Below, in pieces: positions 43,559 to 51,738 of a stretch of 64,000 bases of DNA; within the stretch, counting starts at the first letter, position 1, and each line of letters opens with the position of its first letter. A program made the translations under genes and the position numbers. A model generated the notes under the pieces. The model searched no databases. It saw only the letters and a list, made by a program, of their open reading frames with translations, and was not told where the DNA came from. The stretch comes from Streptomyces asoensis (GTDB taxonomy: Bacteria; Actinomycetota; Actinomycetes; Streptomycetales; Streptomycetaceae), in assembly GCF_013085465.1 (NCBI RefSeq), contig NZ_CP049838.1, positions 3,286,001-3,350,000 on the forward strand. Direction: 5' to 3'.

Positions 43559-43605
43559 GCCTGTGTTCGAGATTTCAACAGGCGATCGGCATGACGAACA
43601 CAGGC
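43559..43605 (-). promoter_or_regulatory. Operator region of the IclR-lactonase operon
   Basis: GCCTGTGTTCG (43559-43569) and its exact complement CGAACACAGGC (43595-43605) form an 11-bp inverted repeat with a 25-bp spacer. The minus-strand 13-mer GAAATCTCGAACA (43576-43564) overlaps the first arm and is identical to 16091-16103. The layout suggests two operator half-sites for autoregulation. Confidence 0.7.
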
Positions 43606-43688
43606 TGTCATAACGCGTTGCGCCGGGCAATGGTCGGGAAACGCACAGTGGCCCGGGACGGGCCGCCGAGTGGGCCAGGATGGAGAGC

Positions 43689-44279
43689 ATGCCGACCCAG
43701 AAACGCCTCACCGGCTCCTTCACGGCGCTCGATTTCCAACAGGTCCTGCTGCGCCGCATGGCCGATCACAACCCTGATCAGGTGGAGGACGCCCGCCATG
43801 CGCTGGGCATCTCCCTCGCACAGATGCGGGAGGCCAACAAGCGTTGGCAGGCGATGCTCCACTCTCCGCACGCCCGGGGCGCGCTGGCCCGCTACCGATC
43901 GGTCCTCGGCGAACCGGAGTCCCGGGCGCCCCGCCGTGTCGGGGACCTCGACTGCGAGGCCTGGCTCTGGCCGCTGCCCCTCTGGCCCGACCTGCGCTTC
44001 GAGGTGCTCCTCGCACCGAACGGCGGCGTCTGGAACGAGTGGCTGGTCCGCGCCCCGGGAGCCGCGCCGCCGCGCCTGACGAGCCTCGACGACCTCACCC
44101 CCTGGTCCTGCACGGTCGACGAGGCCGCGACCGCCTTCGCCCCGGCCCGCCCGCTGGAGGGCACCGCCCCCACCCGCTGGGGACTGGCCTTCACGGCCCC
44201 GGACGGCTGGGGCGTGCGACGGGAGGTCGTCGCCGAGTTCACCTGGGGGCTGCTCCAGCGGACGGGGGTCCGGGAGTAG
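43689..44279 (+). CDS. Conserved hypothetical protein
   Basis: This 196-residue soluble protein begins with a helical segment (FTALDFQQVLLRRMADHNPD) that ends in a helix-turn-helix-like stretch (HALGISLAQMREANKRW), followed by a Trp-rich beta region (EAWLWPLPLWPDLRFEVLLA). I do not recognise a characterised family. The ATG at 43689, with GGAGAG before it, is preferred over one at 43680. It is divergent from the IclR gene and shares its intergenic region. Confidence 0.7.
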   Translation: MPTQKRLTGSFTALDFQQVLLRRMADHNPDQVEDARHALGISLAQMREANKRWQAMLHSPHARGALARYRSVLGEPESRAPRRVGDLDCEAWLWPLPLWPDLRFEVLLAPNGGVWNEWLVRAPGAAPPRLTSLDDLTPWSCTVDEAATAFAPARPLEGTAPTRWGLAFTAPDGWGVRREVVAEFTWGLLQRTGVRE

Positions 44280-44316
44280 GGGCCGGCCGGTGGGGGCTCG
44301 GGAGCGGGGGCGGTCG

Positions 44317-45201
44317 TCAGGCGGTGGCGGCCGCCGCCAGGATCGCCGCCACGACGGCCGACACCGACTCCGGGTGCAGGAACAGGAACAGGTTCGGCTC
44401 GACCAGTTCCAGTTCCATCACGCGCGGCTCCCCGTCGTCGCCGTCCACGACGTCGACCCGGGCGTAGAGCAGCTCCGGCGCGTCCGGTACGGCGGCCAGG
44501 GCGCGTTCGGCGACCGCGAGCTCGGCCGGGGTCGGGGTCCACGGCTCCAGACCGGGGTGGGCGACCTTGTCCGCGTCGAAGGCGGTGCCGGGGGCCAGTA
44601 CGGCCCGCTTGCGGCTGGCGTGCAGCAGGCGCCCGCCGAAGAACTGGAGGGCCCGCTCGCCGCCGGTGTCGATGCTCCGCATGTACGGCTGCACCATCGC
44701 CGTCAGCCCCTCGGCGTGCATCCGCGCGAGGTGCCGTACGGCCGCCTCGTGCTGGTCGGGCGTGTAGCGGGCCGCGTACCGTGCGCCGGCGCCGGAGGTG
44801 GGCTTGACGACGTACTCGTGGTCGCCCGGCAGCCCCGCGGGGGCGTCGGCGTCACCCGGGGCGAGATAGCGGGTGGGGACCGTGGGCACCCCGGCCGCCG
44901 CGAGCTCCCCGATGTACCGCTTGTCGGTGTTCCAGCGCACGACGGAGGCCGGGTTGGCCAGCCGCGTCAGCTTGCCGCACCGCTCCGCCCAGGCCGTGAA
45001 CTCGGCGGCACGCCAGCTGTAGTCCCAGGTCGAGCGGATGACGGCGAGGTCGTAGGAGGCCCAGTCGGCGTCGGCGTCGTCCCAGCACACGACGTCCGCC
45101 TCGGCCCCGGCCGCCGCCAGCGCCGCCCGCAGCCCGGGCAGGTCGCTGTCCTTGCTCGGCTCCGGCCGGGGGTCGTAGGTGACGAGGGCGACTCGGGGCA
45201 C
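44317..45201 (-). CDS. ATP-grasp family protein
   Basis: This 294-residue protein has an N-terminal preATP-grasp region (VALVTYDPRP...VIRSTWDYSWRAAEF), a central ATP-binding part (NPASVVRWNTDKRYIGELAA, then EYVVKPTSGAGARYAARY) and a C-terminal metal-binding segment (YARVDVVDGDDGEPRVMELE). It resembles stand-alone ligases that join a carboxylate to an amine or thiol. The longer open frame upstream is rejected because GTG 45201 has GGAG at 8 bases and homology begins at once. Product unknown; the gene is divergent from the MerR-PP2C fusion. Confidence 0.82.
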   Translation of the reverse strand: MPRVALVTYDPRPEPSKDSDLPGLRAALAAAGAEADVVCWDDADADWASYDLAVIRSTWDYSWRAAEFTAWAERCGKLTRLANPASVVRWNTDKRYIGELAAAGVPTVPTRYLAPGDADAPAGLPGDHEYVVKPTSGAGARYAARYTPDQHEAAVRHLARMHAEGLTAMVQPYMRSIDTGGERALQFFGGRLLHASRKRAVLAPGTAFDADKVAHPGLEPWTPTPAELAVAERALAAVPDAPELLYARVDVVDGDDGEPRVMELELVEPNLFLFLHPESVSAVVAAILAAAATA

Positions 45202-45216
45202 GGCGGGACTCCGTTC

Positions 45217-45265
45217 TCGTACATCTGTACATCCGTACGTCGGTATTCGTACGTCTGTGTAGTAC
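45217..45265. promoter_or_regulatory. Cluster of GTAC repeats in the ATP-grasp/MerR divergent promoter
   Basis: GTAC occurs at 45219, 45227, 45235, 45249 and 45262, in repeated contexts such as CGTACATC, TGTACATC, CGTACGTC and CGTACGTC. The repeats are close to self-complementary. Their place between the two divergent starts makes them candidate binding sites for the MerR-type protein. Confidence 0.5.
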
Positions 45266-45392
45266 CACCGCAGGTTAACGGCCCTCCCCGCGACCGGGAC
45301 AACCCGTTTGACCCTCCCCTTCGGGGAGGCCCCAGCATCGGTGGCGGGAACACGGAAGCGGCAGCGACAGCAACAGCAACGGGGAGACCGGG

Positions 45393-46460
45393 ATGGGCAT
45401 ACGGACGCTGACGATCGGCGCCTTCGCACGGGCCTGCCGGCTGTCGCCGAAGGCACTGCGTCTGTACGACGAGCTGGACCTGCTGCGGCCCGCCCGGGTC
45501 GACCCGGACACCGGGTACCGCCACTACGCGGTGGAGCAGCTGGAACAGGCCCGGCTCGTGGCGTGGCTGCGACGACTCGGCATGCCGCTGGCCCGGATCC
45601 GGGAGATCCGCGCCCTCGACGATCCGGCCGCCGCCCGGGAGATCCGCGCGTACTGGGCGCGGGTCGAGGCGGAGACGGCCGTACGACGGGATCTCGCCGC
45701 GTTCCTCGTGGACCACCTCTCGGACACCTCACGAAGGGACACCGCCATGCTCGAACTCCGTTACTCCGCCCACTCCGACCGGGGCCTGGTCCGGCCCGCC
45801 AACCAGGACACCGCCTACGCGGGCGCCCGGCTCCTCGCCGTCGCCGACGGATTCGGGACGGCCGGCGGGCCCGCGAGCAGCGCCGCCGTCGAGGCGCTGA
45901 AGTTCCTCGACACCGAGGAGGCGCCGGCGGGCGGGGTGCTCAACCTGCTGGAGGACGCGGTGCGGGGCGCGAGCGACGCCGTGCGGGACGTGTCCGACGG
46001 CACCGACGAGACCGGCACCACGCTGACCGCGCTGCTGTGGACGGGATCGCGCCTGGCCCTCGTCCACATCGGGGACTCCCGCGCCTACCTGCTGCGCGAC
46101 GGCGGCCTGTTCCGCATCACCCACGACCACACGGTCGTCCAGTCTCTGCTCGACGAGGGCCGGCTGACCCCCGAGGAGGCCCTGAGCCACCCCCAGCCCG
46201 CCCTGCTCCTGAAGGCCCTGTCCGGCGGCAGCCACGGCACCCCCGACCTCCGTCTGCACGACGCCCGCCCCGGCGACCGCTACCTCCTGTGCTCCGACGG
46301 CCTCTCGACCGTCGTCCCCGACGAGGACATCCACGCCCTCCTCGGCACGACCCCGGCCCCGGACGCCGCCGTGCACGCGCTGGTGAGCGCCGCGAACGGC
46401 GCCGGCGGGCCGGACAACGTCAGCTGCGTCGTCGCGGACGTGGTGGAGGCGGCGGCCTGA
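45393..46460 (+). CDS. MerR helix-turn-helix fused to a PP2C-type protein phosphatase
   Basis: This 355-residue fusion has residues about 6-75 as a MerR domain (LTIGAFARACRLSPKALRLY, then VDPDTGYRHY), a helical region to about 118, and a PP2C phosphatase to the end. Phosphatase motifs are present: RGLVRPANQDTAY, LLAVADGFG, GTTLTALLW, LVHIGDSRAYLLRDG, LLCSDGLSTVV and GGPDNVSCVVADV. All metal-binding Asp positions appear kept. MerR usually carries a small-ligand domain here instead, so the protein may link Ser/Thr dephosphorylation to promoter control. GGGGAG precedes the ATG. Confidence 0.85.
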   Translation: MGIRTLTIGAFARACRLSPKALRLYDELDLLRPARVDPDTGYRHYAVEQLEQARLVAWLRRLGMPLARIREIRALDDPAAAREIRAYWARVEAETAVRRDLAAFLVDHLSDTSRRDTAMLELRYSAHSDRGLVRPANQDTAYAGARLLAVADGFGTAGGPASSAAVEALKFLDTEEAPAGGVLNLLEDAVRGASDAVRDVSDGTDETGTTLTALLWTGSRLALVHIGDSRAYLLRDGGLFRITHDHTVVQSLLDEGRLTPEEALSHPQPALLLKALSGGSHGTPDLRLHDARPGDRYLLCSDGLSTVVPDEDIHALLGTTPAPDAAVHALVSAANGAGGPDNVSCVVADVVEAAA

Positions 46461-46531
46461 CAGGTGAGGGCCGGGCGCGTGGGGTATGAACGGGTTTGTT
46501 GTGTCCCGCAGCCACTCAAGGAGCCCGTTCC

Positions 46532-47974
46532 GTGTCCTCTCTCTTCCCGGCCCTGACGGACGATCCGTCCGGGCGCCCCGCCCTGCGGTTCGGCGAGCGT
46601 TCCCTGACGTACGCGCAGCTCGCCTCGGCGGCCGGTGCCGTCGGCGAACGGGTGCGGGGGGAGGGGAGGGTCGCCGTGTGGGCGACTCCGTCGCTGGAGA
46701 CCGCCGTCGCGGTGGTGGGCGCGCTGCTCGCCGGGGTGGCCGCCGTGCCGCTGAACCCGAAGTCGGGCGACAAGGAGCTCGGGCACATTCTGGGCGACAG
46801 CGCGCCGCGGGTGGTGCTGGCGGCTCCGGGCGACGAACTGCCCGCCGCGCTACGGGAGCTGGAACGGATCGACGTCGACGGGCACGGTGTCGGGGCGCCG
46901 GTCGGGGTGCCCGTGGGTGACGATGACCCCGCCCTCGTCGTCTACACCTCCGGCACCACCGGGCCGCCCAAGGGCGCGGTGATCCCGCGTCGCGCGATCG
47001 CCACGACCCTGGACGCGCTCGCCGACGCCTGGCAGTGGACCGGTGAGGACGTCCTCGTGCACGGGCTGCCGCTGTTCCATGTGCACGGGCTGGTGCTGGG
47101 GATCCTCGGGCCGCTGCGGCGCGGCGGGTCCGTACGGCATCTCGGGCGGTTCGGCACGGAGGGCGTGACGCGGGAGCTGAGCACCGGGGCGAGCATGCTC
47201 TTCGGGGTGCCGACGATGTACCACCGCATCGCCGAGGCGCTGCCCGACGACCCCGCACTGGCCAAGGCGCTCGCCGGGGCGCGGCTGCTGGTGTCCGGTT
47301 CGGCCGCGCTGCCCGTGCACGACCACGAGCGGATCGCGGCCGCGACCGGGCGGCGGGTGATCGAGCGGTACGGGATGACGGAGACGCTGATGAACACCAG
47401 TGTCCGGGCGGACGGGGAGGCGCGGGCGGGGACCGTCGGGGTGCCGCTGCCCGGCGTGGAGCTGCGGCTGGTGGACGAGGACGGGTCGGCCGTCGAGGCG
47501 TACGACGGGGAGCGCGTCGGGGAGATCCAGGTGCGCGGGCCGAACCTGTTCACCGAGTACCTCAACCGGCCGGACGCGACAGCCGCCGCCTTCACCTCCG
47601 ACGGCTGGTTCCGGACGGGTGATGTGGCCGTGCGCGATCCCGACGGCTATGTCCGGATCGTCGGGCGCAAGGCGACCGACCTCATCAAGAGCGGTGGGTA
47701 CAAGATCGGGGCCGGTGAGATCGAGAACGCCCTGCTGGAGCATCCGGGGGTGCGCGAGGCCGCCGTCACCGGGGAGCCGGACGCGGACCTCGGGGAGCGG
47801 ATCGTCGCGTGGGTCGTGCCGGCGGATCCCGGAGCCCCGCCGGCCGAGGGCGAGTTGGCCGACCATGTGGCCCGTCGGCTGGCGCCGCACAAGCGGCCCC
47901 GCGTGGTGCGCTACCTCGACGCGCTGCCCCGCAACGACATGGGGAAGATCATGAAGCGGGCGCTGCCCTCATGA
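46532..47974 (+). CDS. matB: Malonyl-CoA synthetase MatB
   Basis: This 480-residue AMP-forming ligase is highly similar, over the parts I can recall, to Streptomyces coelicolor MatB (SCO2444), which makes malonyl- or methylmalonyl-CoA from the free diacid, CoA and ATP. Motifs: VVYTSGTTGPPKGAVIPRRA (P-loop), PLFHVHGLVLG, RYGMTETLMNTSVRADG, GWFRTGDVAVRDPDGYVRIV and the C-terminal lysine in RNDMGKIMKRAL. AAGGAG lies 8 bases before the GTG. It overlaps a fused carboxyltransferase gene by 4 bp, giving a two-gene unit for malonyl-CoA-type extender supply. Confidence 0.93.
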   Translation: MSSLFPALTDDPSGRPALRFGERSLTYAQLASAAGAVGERVRGEGRVAVWATPSLETAVAVVGALLAGVAAVPLNPKSGDKELGHILGDSAPRVVLAAPGDELPAALRELERIDVDGHGVGAPVGVPVGDDDPALVVYTSGTTGPPKGAVIPRRAIATTLDALADAWQWTGEDVLVHGLPLFHVHGLVLGILGPLRRGGSVRHLGRFGTEGVTRELSTGASMLFGVPTMYHRIAEALPDDPALAKALAGARLLVSGSAALPVHDHERIAAATGRRVIERYGMTETLMNTSVRADGEARAGTVGVPLPGVELRLVDEDGSAVEAYDGERVGEIQVRGPNLFTEYLNRPDATAAAFTSDGWFRTGDVAVRDPDGYVRIVGRKATDLIKSGGYKIGAGEIENALLEHPGVREAAVTGEPDADLGERIVAWVVPADPGAPPAEGELADHVARRLAPHKRPRVVRYLDALPRNDMGKIMKRALPS

Positions 47975-49536
47975 CGACGCGGCGGGCGAGCGCGCGCGAG
48001 ATCATCGCCCTCGTCGCCGACGACTTCGACCGGTTCCCCGACCCGCCCGGCGGGGAGCGGGCGTCCGCTCCCGACGGGCCCCTCGGCTGGCCCGGCTACG
48101 ACGCCTCGCGCGAGCGCGCCGTCCGGCGCACCGGTGAGTCGGAGTCCGTCGTCTGCGGCACGGCGAGCGTCCGGGGCACCCGGGCCGTGCTGATCGCCTT
48201 CGAGTTCGGCTTCCTGGGCGGTTCGCTGGGCGAGCGCACCGGTGACCGGCTGGAGGCGGCGTACACGTACGCCCGTGAACACCGGTTGCCGGTCGTGCCG
48301 TTGGTCGCCACGGGGGGCAGCCGGATGCAGGAGGGCATGCTCGCCCTCACCCAACTCCAGCGGGTGGCGCGGCAGTCGGCGCTCACCCGGGAGGCCGGGC
48401 TGCCGCAGATCGCGGTCCTGCGGGATCCGACGACCGGCGGGGGCTGGGCCACCCTGGGCGCGGGCGCCGACGTGGTGCTCGCGCTGCCGGACGCCCAGGT
48501 CGGTTTCGCGGGCTCGCGGGTCCGGCCGCCGGACGCCGACCCGGCCGCCTACACGGCTCGGGCCCAGGTCGCGGCGGGAGCGGCGGACGCGGTGGTGCCC
48601 CCGGCGGAGCTGCGGGACGTACTGGGCCGGTGGCTGCGGCTGTTGACCGACGGAACGCCGCGAGCGCATCGTCCGGCGGAGACCCCCGGCACCCCCGACG
48701 AGCCGGGCCCGGCACAGGAGGCGACGGCTCCCGGGGCCGATCCCCGACCGGAATCGCATCGCGAGGCCGCAGCACGGCAGGCCGAGACCCACGGCACCCC
48801 CGGCGGACCGGCCGCCGCCGAGACACGCGCCGTGCCCGGCGCGGGTGGCTCCCCGACCGAGCCCCCGCCGGGGTCGCTTCGCGAACCCGCGCCCGTTCCC
48901 GTCGCTCTCGGTGTCGCGGATCTGCCTCGCAGCGGGTGGGAGGCGGTTCGGCGGGCTCGGGCGGTGGAACGGCCGCGCGCCCGGGCCTACTTGGACGCCT
49001 ACTTCACCCACCGTCTCGCGATCTCCGGGGACCGGTGCGGCGGCGTCGACCCGGACGGGATGCTGTGCGGCTTCGGCGTCCACCGGGGCCGTACGGTCGC
49101 CTACGCCGCCCAGACCGGGGCGGCGACCCGGCCCTCCGGGTACCGCACGGCCGCCCGGCTGATCCGCCTCGCGGACCGGCTCGGCATCCCGGTGCTGACC
49201 CTGGTGGACACCCCGGGCGCGGCCAACGACGCCGAGGCGGAACGGCAGGGGGCGGGCGCGGCGATCGCGGAGCTGTTCGGCGTGGTCGCCACCGCCCGCA
49301 CGCCGATCACCACCCTGGTCATCGGCGAGGGCGGTTCCGGCGGCGCGCTGGCCCTGGCCGCGCCCGGCCGCACCTGGGCCACCCCGGACAGCTACTTCTC
49401 GGTCATCGCACCGGAGTCGGCGGCGGCGATCCTCAAGCGGCCCCCGGGGGAGGTGGAGGCGACGGCCGATCAACTCCGTATCCGGCCGCAGGACTTGGTG
49501 GAGCTGGGGGTGATCCGGATCACGGAGGCGCACTGA
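47971..49536 (+). CDS. Fused acyl-CoA carboxyltransferase (beta-like plus alpha-like domains)
   Basis: This 521-residue protein has two crotonase-like carboxyltransferase domains. The first (about 20-230) has FEFGFLGGSLGERTGDRLEA and VATGGSRMQEGMLALTQLQR as in AccD; the second (about 310-521) has RPRARAYLDAYF, LVDTPGAANDAEAERQGAGA and IGEGGSGGALALA as in AccA. A Pro/Glu/Ala-rich linker of about 75 residues joins them. The Cys4 zinc ribbon of bacterial AccD is missing. No biotin carrier or biotin carboxylase gene is adjacent. Overlap with matB suggests either a carboxylase, or the reverse, in malonate metabolism. Confidence 0.8.
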   Translation: MTTRRASAREIIALVADDFDRFPDPPGGERASAPDGPLGWPGYDASRERAVRRTGESESVVCGTASVRGTRAVLIAFEFGFLGGSLGERTGDRLEAAYTYAREHRLPVVPLVATGGSRMQEGMLALTQLQRVARQSALTREAGLPQIAVLRDPTTGGGWATLGAGADVVLALPDAQVGFAGSRVRPPDADPAAYTARAQVAAGAADAVVPPAELRDVLGRWLRLLTDGTPRAHRPAETPGTPDEPGPAQEATAPGADPRPESHREAAARQAETHGTPGGPAAAETRAVPGAGGSPTEPPPGSLREPAPVPVALGVADLPRSGWEAVRRARAVERPRARAYLDAYFTHRLAISGDRCGGVDPDGMLCGFGVHRGRTVAYAAQTGAATRPSGYRTAARLIRLADRLGIPVLTLVDTPGAANDAEAERQGAGAAIAELFGVVATARTPITTLVIGEGGSGGALALAAPGRTWATPDSYFSVIAPESAAAILKRPPGEVEATADQLRIRPQDLVELGVIRITEAH

Positions 49537-49619
49537 ACGCAGGACAATCTCCAGTACCGTCCGTGACAATGGATGCGCGTAGAGCCGCAGGAGTACCGGA
49601 AAGGGGTTACGGGGGCACC

Positions 49620-49946
49620 GTGGACGGACTGGTGGAGTTCAGGACCGACGACGGTGCCGTGGTCGCCGTCGAGGCGGTCACGGAGGCGCGGCCCGGTTCC
49701 CGGCTGGTGGCCCGCGACGGGACGGTCCAGGCGGCCCGCACCTTCGAGGGCGCCCTGGAAGGCGTGCGCGCGGCCGCCGAGTCCGCGCTGCGGGTGTTCC
49801 GCGACGGGACGTTACGGCCCGACGGGGTGGAGATCGAGTTCGGTGTGAAGCTGTCGGCGGAGACCGGCGCGATCATCGCCAAGGGCACGGCGGAGGGCCA
49901 CCTCGTCGTGCGGCTGACCTGGTCGCCCGCCTCCCCCACCGTATGA
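49620..49946 (+). CDS. Trypsin-co-occurring (CU044_2847-type) small protein
   Basis: This 108-residue protein has the small beta-rich domain typical of CU044_2847-like proteins: start VDGLVEFRTDDGAVVAVEAV, then ALRVFRDGTLRPDGVEIEFG and VKLSAETGAIIAKGTAEGHL. They are found next to trypsin-like genes in actinobacterial conflict loci and probably act as an adaptor or recognition module. An in-frame ATG at 49569 exists, but its 17 codons are poor in G/C at third positions, so GTG 49620 is chosen. It overlaps the protease gene by 4 bp. Confidence 0.78.
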   Translation: MDGLVEFRTDDGAVVAVEAVTEARPGSRLVARDGTVQAARTFEGALEGVRAAAESALRVFRDGTLRPDGVEIEFGVKLSAETGAIIAKGTAEGHLVVRLTWSPASPTV

Positions 49947-51670
49947 ACAGCGCCGAATGGCACGCCCGGATCGAGAGCGCGGGCCAGGTGGCGGGCGCGG
50001 GCTTCCTCGTCACCCCGCGGCGGGTGCTGACCTGCGCCCATGTCGTGCGGCAGGCCGACCCGGACGCTCTGACGGTGACCTTCACCGAACGCCCCGGCGC
50101 CCCCGCCGTACCGGCCCGGGTGGTCGCCGACGGCGGCTGGGGCGGCGGCACCACCGACCTCGGCGACCTGGCCGTCCTGGAGCTGGCGCACGAGGTGCCG
50201 ATCGCCCCGGCCGCGCTGGCCCCCGTGGACGCCGCCCACGACCGGCGGCCCGACCGGCCCCGCAAGCTCGTCGTCTACGGCTTCCCGGTCGGTTTCGACG
50301 AGGGCACCCTCGCCGAGTACCGCATCACCGCCACCCAGTTGCTCAACCGCGAGTGGATCCAGCTGGAGGCCTGGCAGCCCGGCGGCCAGCCGCTCGCCCC
50401 GGGGTTCAGCGGGGCCGCGGTCACCCTCGTGGACACCGGTGAGGTCGTCGGCATGGTCACCGCGGCCGCCGGTGACCGGGGTGTGCACAACGGGCGGATG
50501 ATGCCCACCGAGGTCATGGCCCGCTACTGGCCCGATCTGGAGGGCCTGGTCCCCACCTCCGACCACCGCACCGCCGACCGCGCCCGGCTGCGCGAGCTGG
50601 TCGAACGCGCCGTCCGCGCGGGCCTGGACGGCGATCCGGGGCGGCGCGTGCGGCTCTACGAGTCCGCGCGGGGCCCGCTGGACCCGGACGCGCCCGAGGA
50701 GGGGTTCGACTCGCTGTGGTCGGCGGCCCTGTTCGTGCTGTGCGAGGTCGACGGCGCCGACGCGGCGGTCACCGTCGCGCGCTTCACCGCCCATGTGGAG
50801 GCGCTGTTCCAGGCGCCGGTCGAGACGGCCGCCGAGACGGCCGCGGCACCCGACTGGTCGCCCATCCTCGTCGACCTCCAGCACAGCGGCGCGGGCGACG
50901 GACACGTCCGCGTCGAGGTGTCCGCGTACAGCGGGGGCCGCCGGCATCCGGTCGGCTCCGGCACCGTCCCGCGGGCCGGGTTGCGCGCCTTCGTGCAGGA
51001 CCGGATCGAGGCCGCCTTCCGGTATCTGACGCCCGGCTGCGACGAGTTGCTCGCGTTCGCGCTGCCCCGCGACTGGATCGACCTGCCCGTCGACCGCTGG
51101 GCGAGCACGCCCGACGACGACACACCGCTCGGCTGTGTGTATCCGCTCGTCGTCACCGACCAGGCGCGCCGCCGGGCGGGTGTCCGGCACCAGCTGACCC
51201 GGGTGTGGAACCGGCTCGACGCGACGCCCGGCGCCCGGGTGCACCGGGTCGAGTGCGGCAGCCCCGAGGAACCCCGCCGGCTCCGGGTGCGGCTGCGCCG
51301 GGACGACGCCTGTCTCGCCGGCTTCGCGACCGCCCCGGCCGCGTCCCACACCCGCCCGCACTTCGACACCTCGCTCAACGCGCCCGCCCCGATGGTCATC
51401 TGGTCGCGTGAGGGCTGCGCCGGCGGTCCCGACGCGTCCTGCGCCGGCGGGGACGGCTGCGCGGGCAAGACGTTCCTGGACGAGCTCGACACCAGTGTGT
51501 CGGGCGTATCGCCCGCCGAACTCCCGCGCCGGGTACTGGCGCTGCGCGAGGAGGCCGACGCGGAGGACGGCCACTGGGCGCACGACATCCAGCTGCTGTG
51601 GGACGACCCGCGCCTCTTCGCCGACCCGCACGGCGACGCGGCCGGCCACCCCCACTCCCCCGTGACCTGA
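49943..51670 (+). CDS. Trypsin-like serine protease with VMAP C-terminal region
   Basis: This 575-residue protein has no signal peptide. Residues 1-190 are an intracellular trypsin-fold peptidase with His33 in LTCAHVV, Asp75 in DLGDLAVLEL and Ser156 in GFSGAAV. A middle helical region follows (about 205-300), then a large C-terminal domain (FDTSLNAPAPMVIWSREGCA and DIQLLWDDPRLFADP near the end), as in proteins of the vWA-MoxR-associated (VMAP) conflict systems. The expected role is an effector peptidase held inactive until activated by the neighbouring ATPase. Gene order with a MoxR ATPase and a SAV_2336-type protein supports this. Confidence 0.82.
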   Translation: MNSAEWHARIESAGQVAGAGFLVTPRRVLTCAHVVRQADPDALTVTFTERPGAPAVPARVVADGGWGGGTTDLGDLAVLELAHEVPIAPAALAPVDAAHDRRPDRPRKLVVYGFPVGFDEGTLAEYRITATQLLNREWIQLEAWQPGGQPLAPGFSGAAVTLVDTGEVVGMVTAAAGDRGVHNGRMMPTEVMARYWPDLEGLVPTSDHRTADRARLRELVERAVRAGLDGDPGRRVRLYESARGPLDPDAPEEGFDSLWSAALFVLCEVDGADAAVTVARFTAHVEALFQAPVETAAETAAAPDWSPILVDLQHSGAGDGHVRVEVSAYSGGRRHPVGSGTVPRAGLRAFVQDRIEAAFRYLTPGCDELLAFALPRDWIDLPVDRWASTPDDDTPLGCVYPLVVTDQARRRAGVRHQLTRVWNRLDATPGARVHRVECGSPEEPRRLRVRLRRDDACLAGFATAPAASHTRPHFDTSLNAPAPMVIWSREGCAGGPDASCAGGDGCAGKTFLDELDTSVSGVSPAELPRRVLALREEADAEDGHWAHDIQLLWDDPRLFADPHGDAAGHPHSPVT

Positions 51671-51738
51671 GCCGCGTCCGCCCCCGCCACCGCCCCCGCC
51701 ACCGAGCCGCACGAGTCACACCAGAGTTTCGGAGAACC

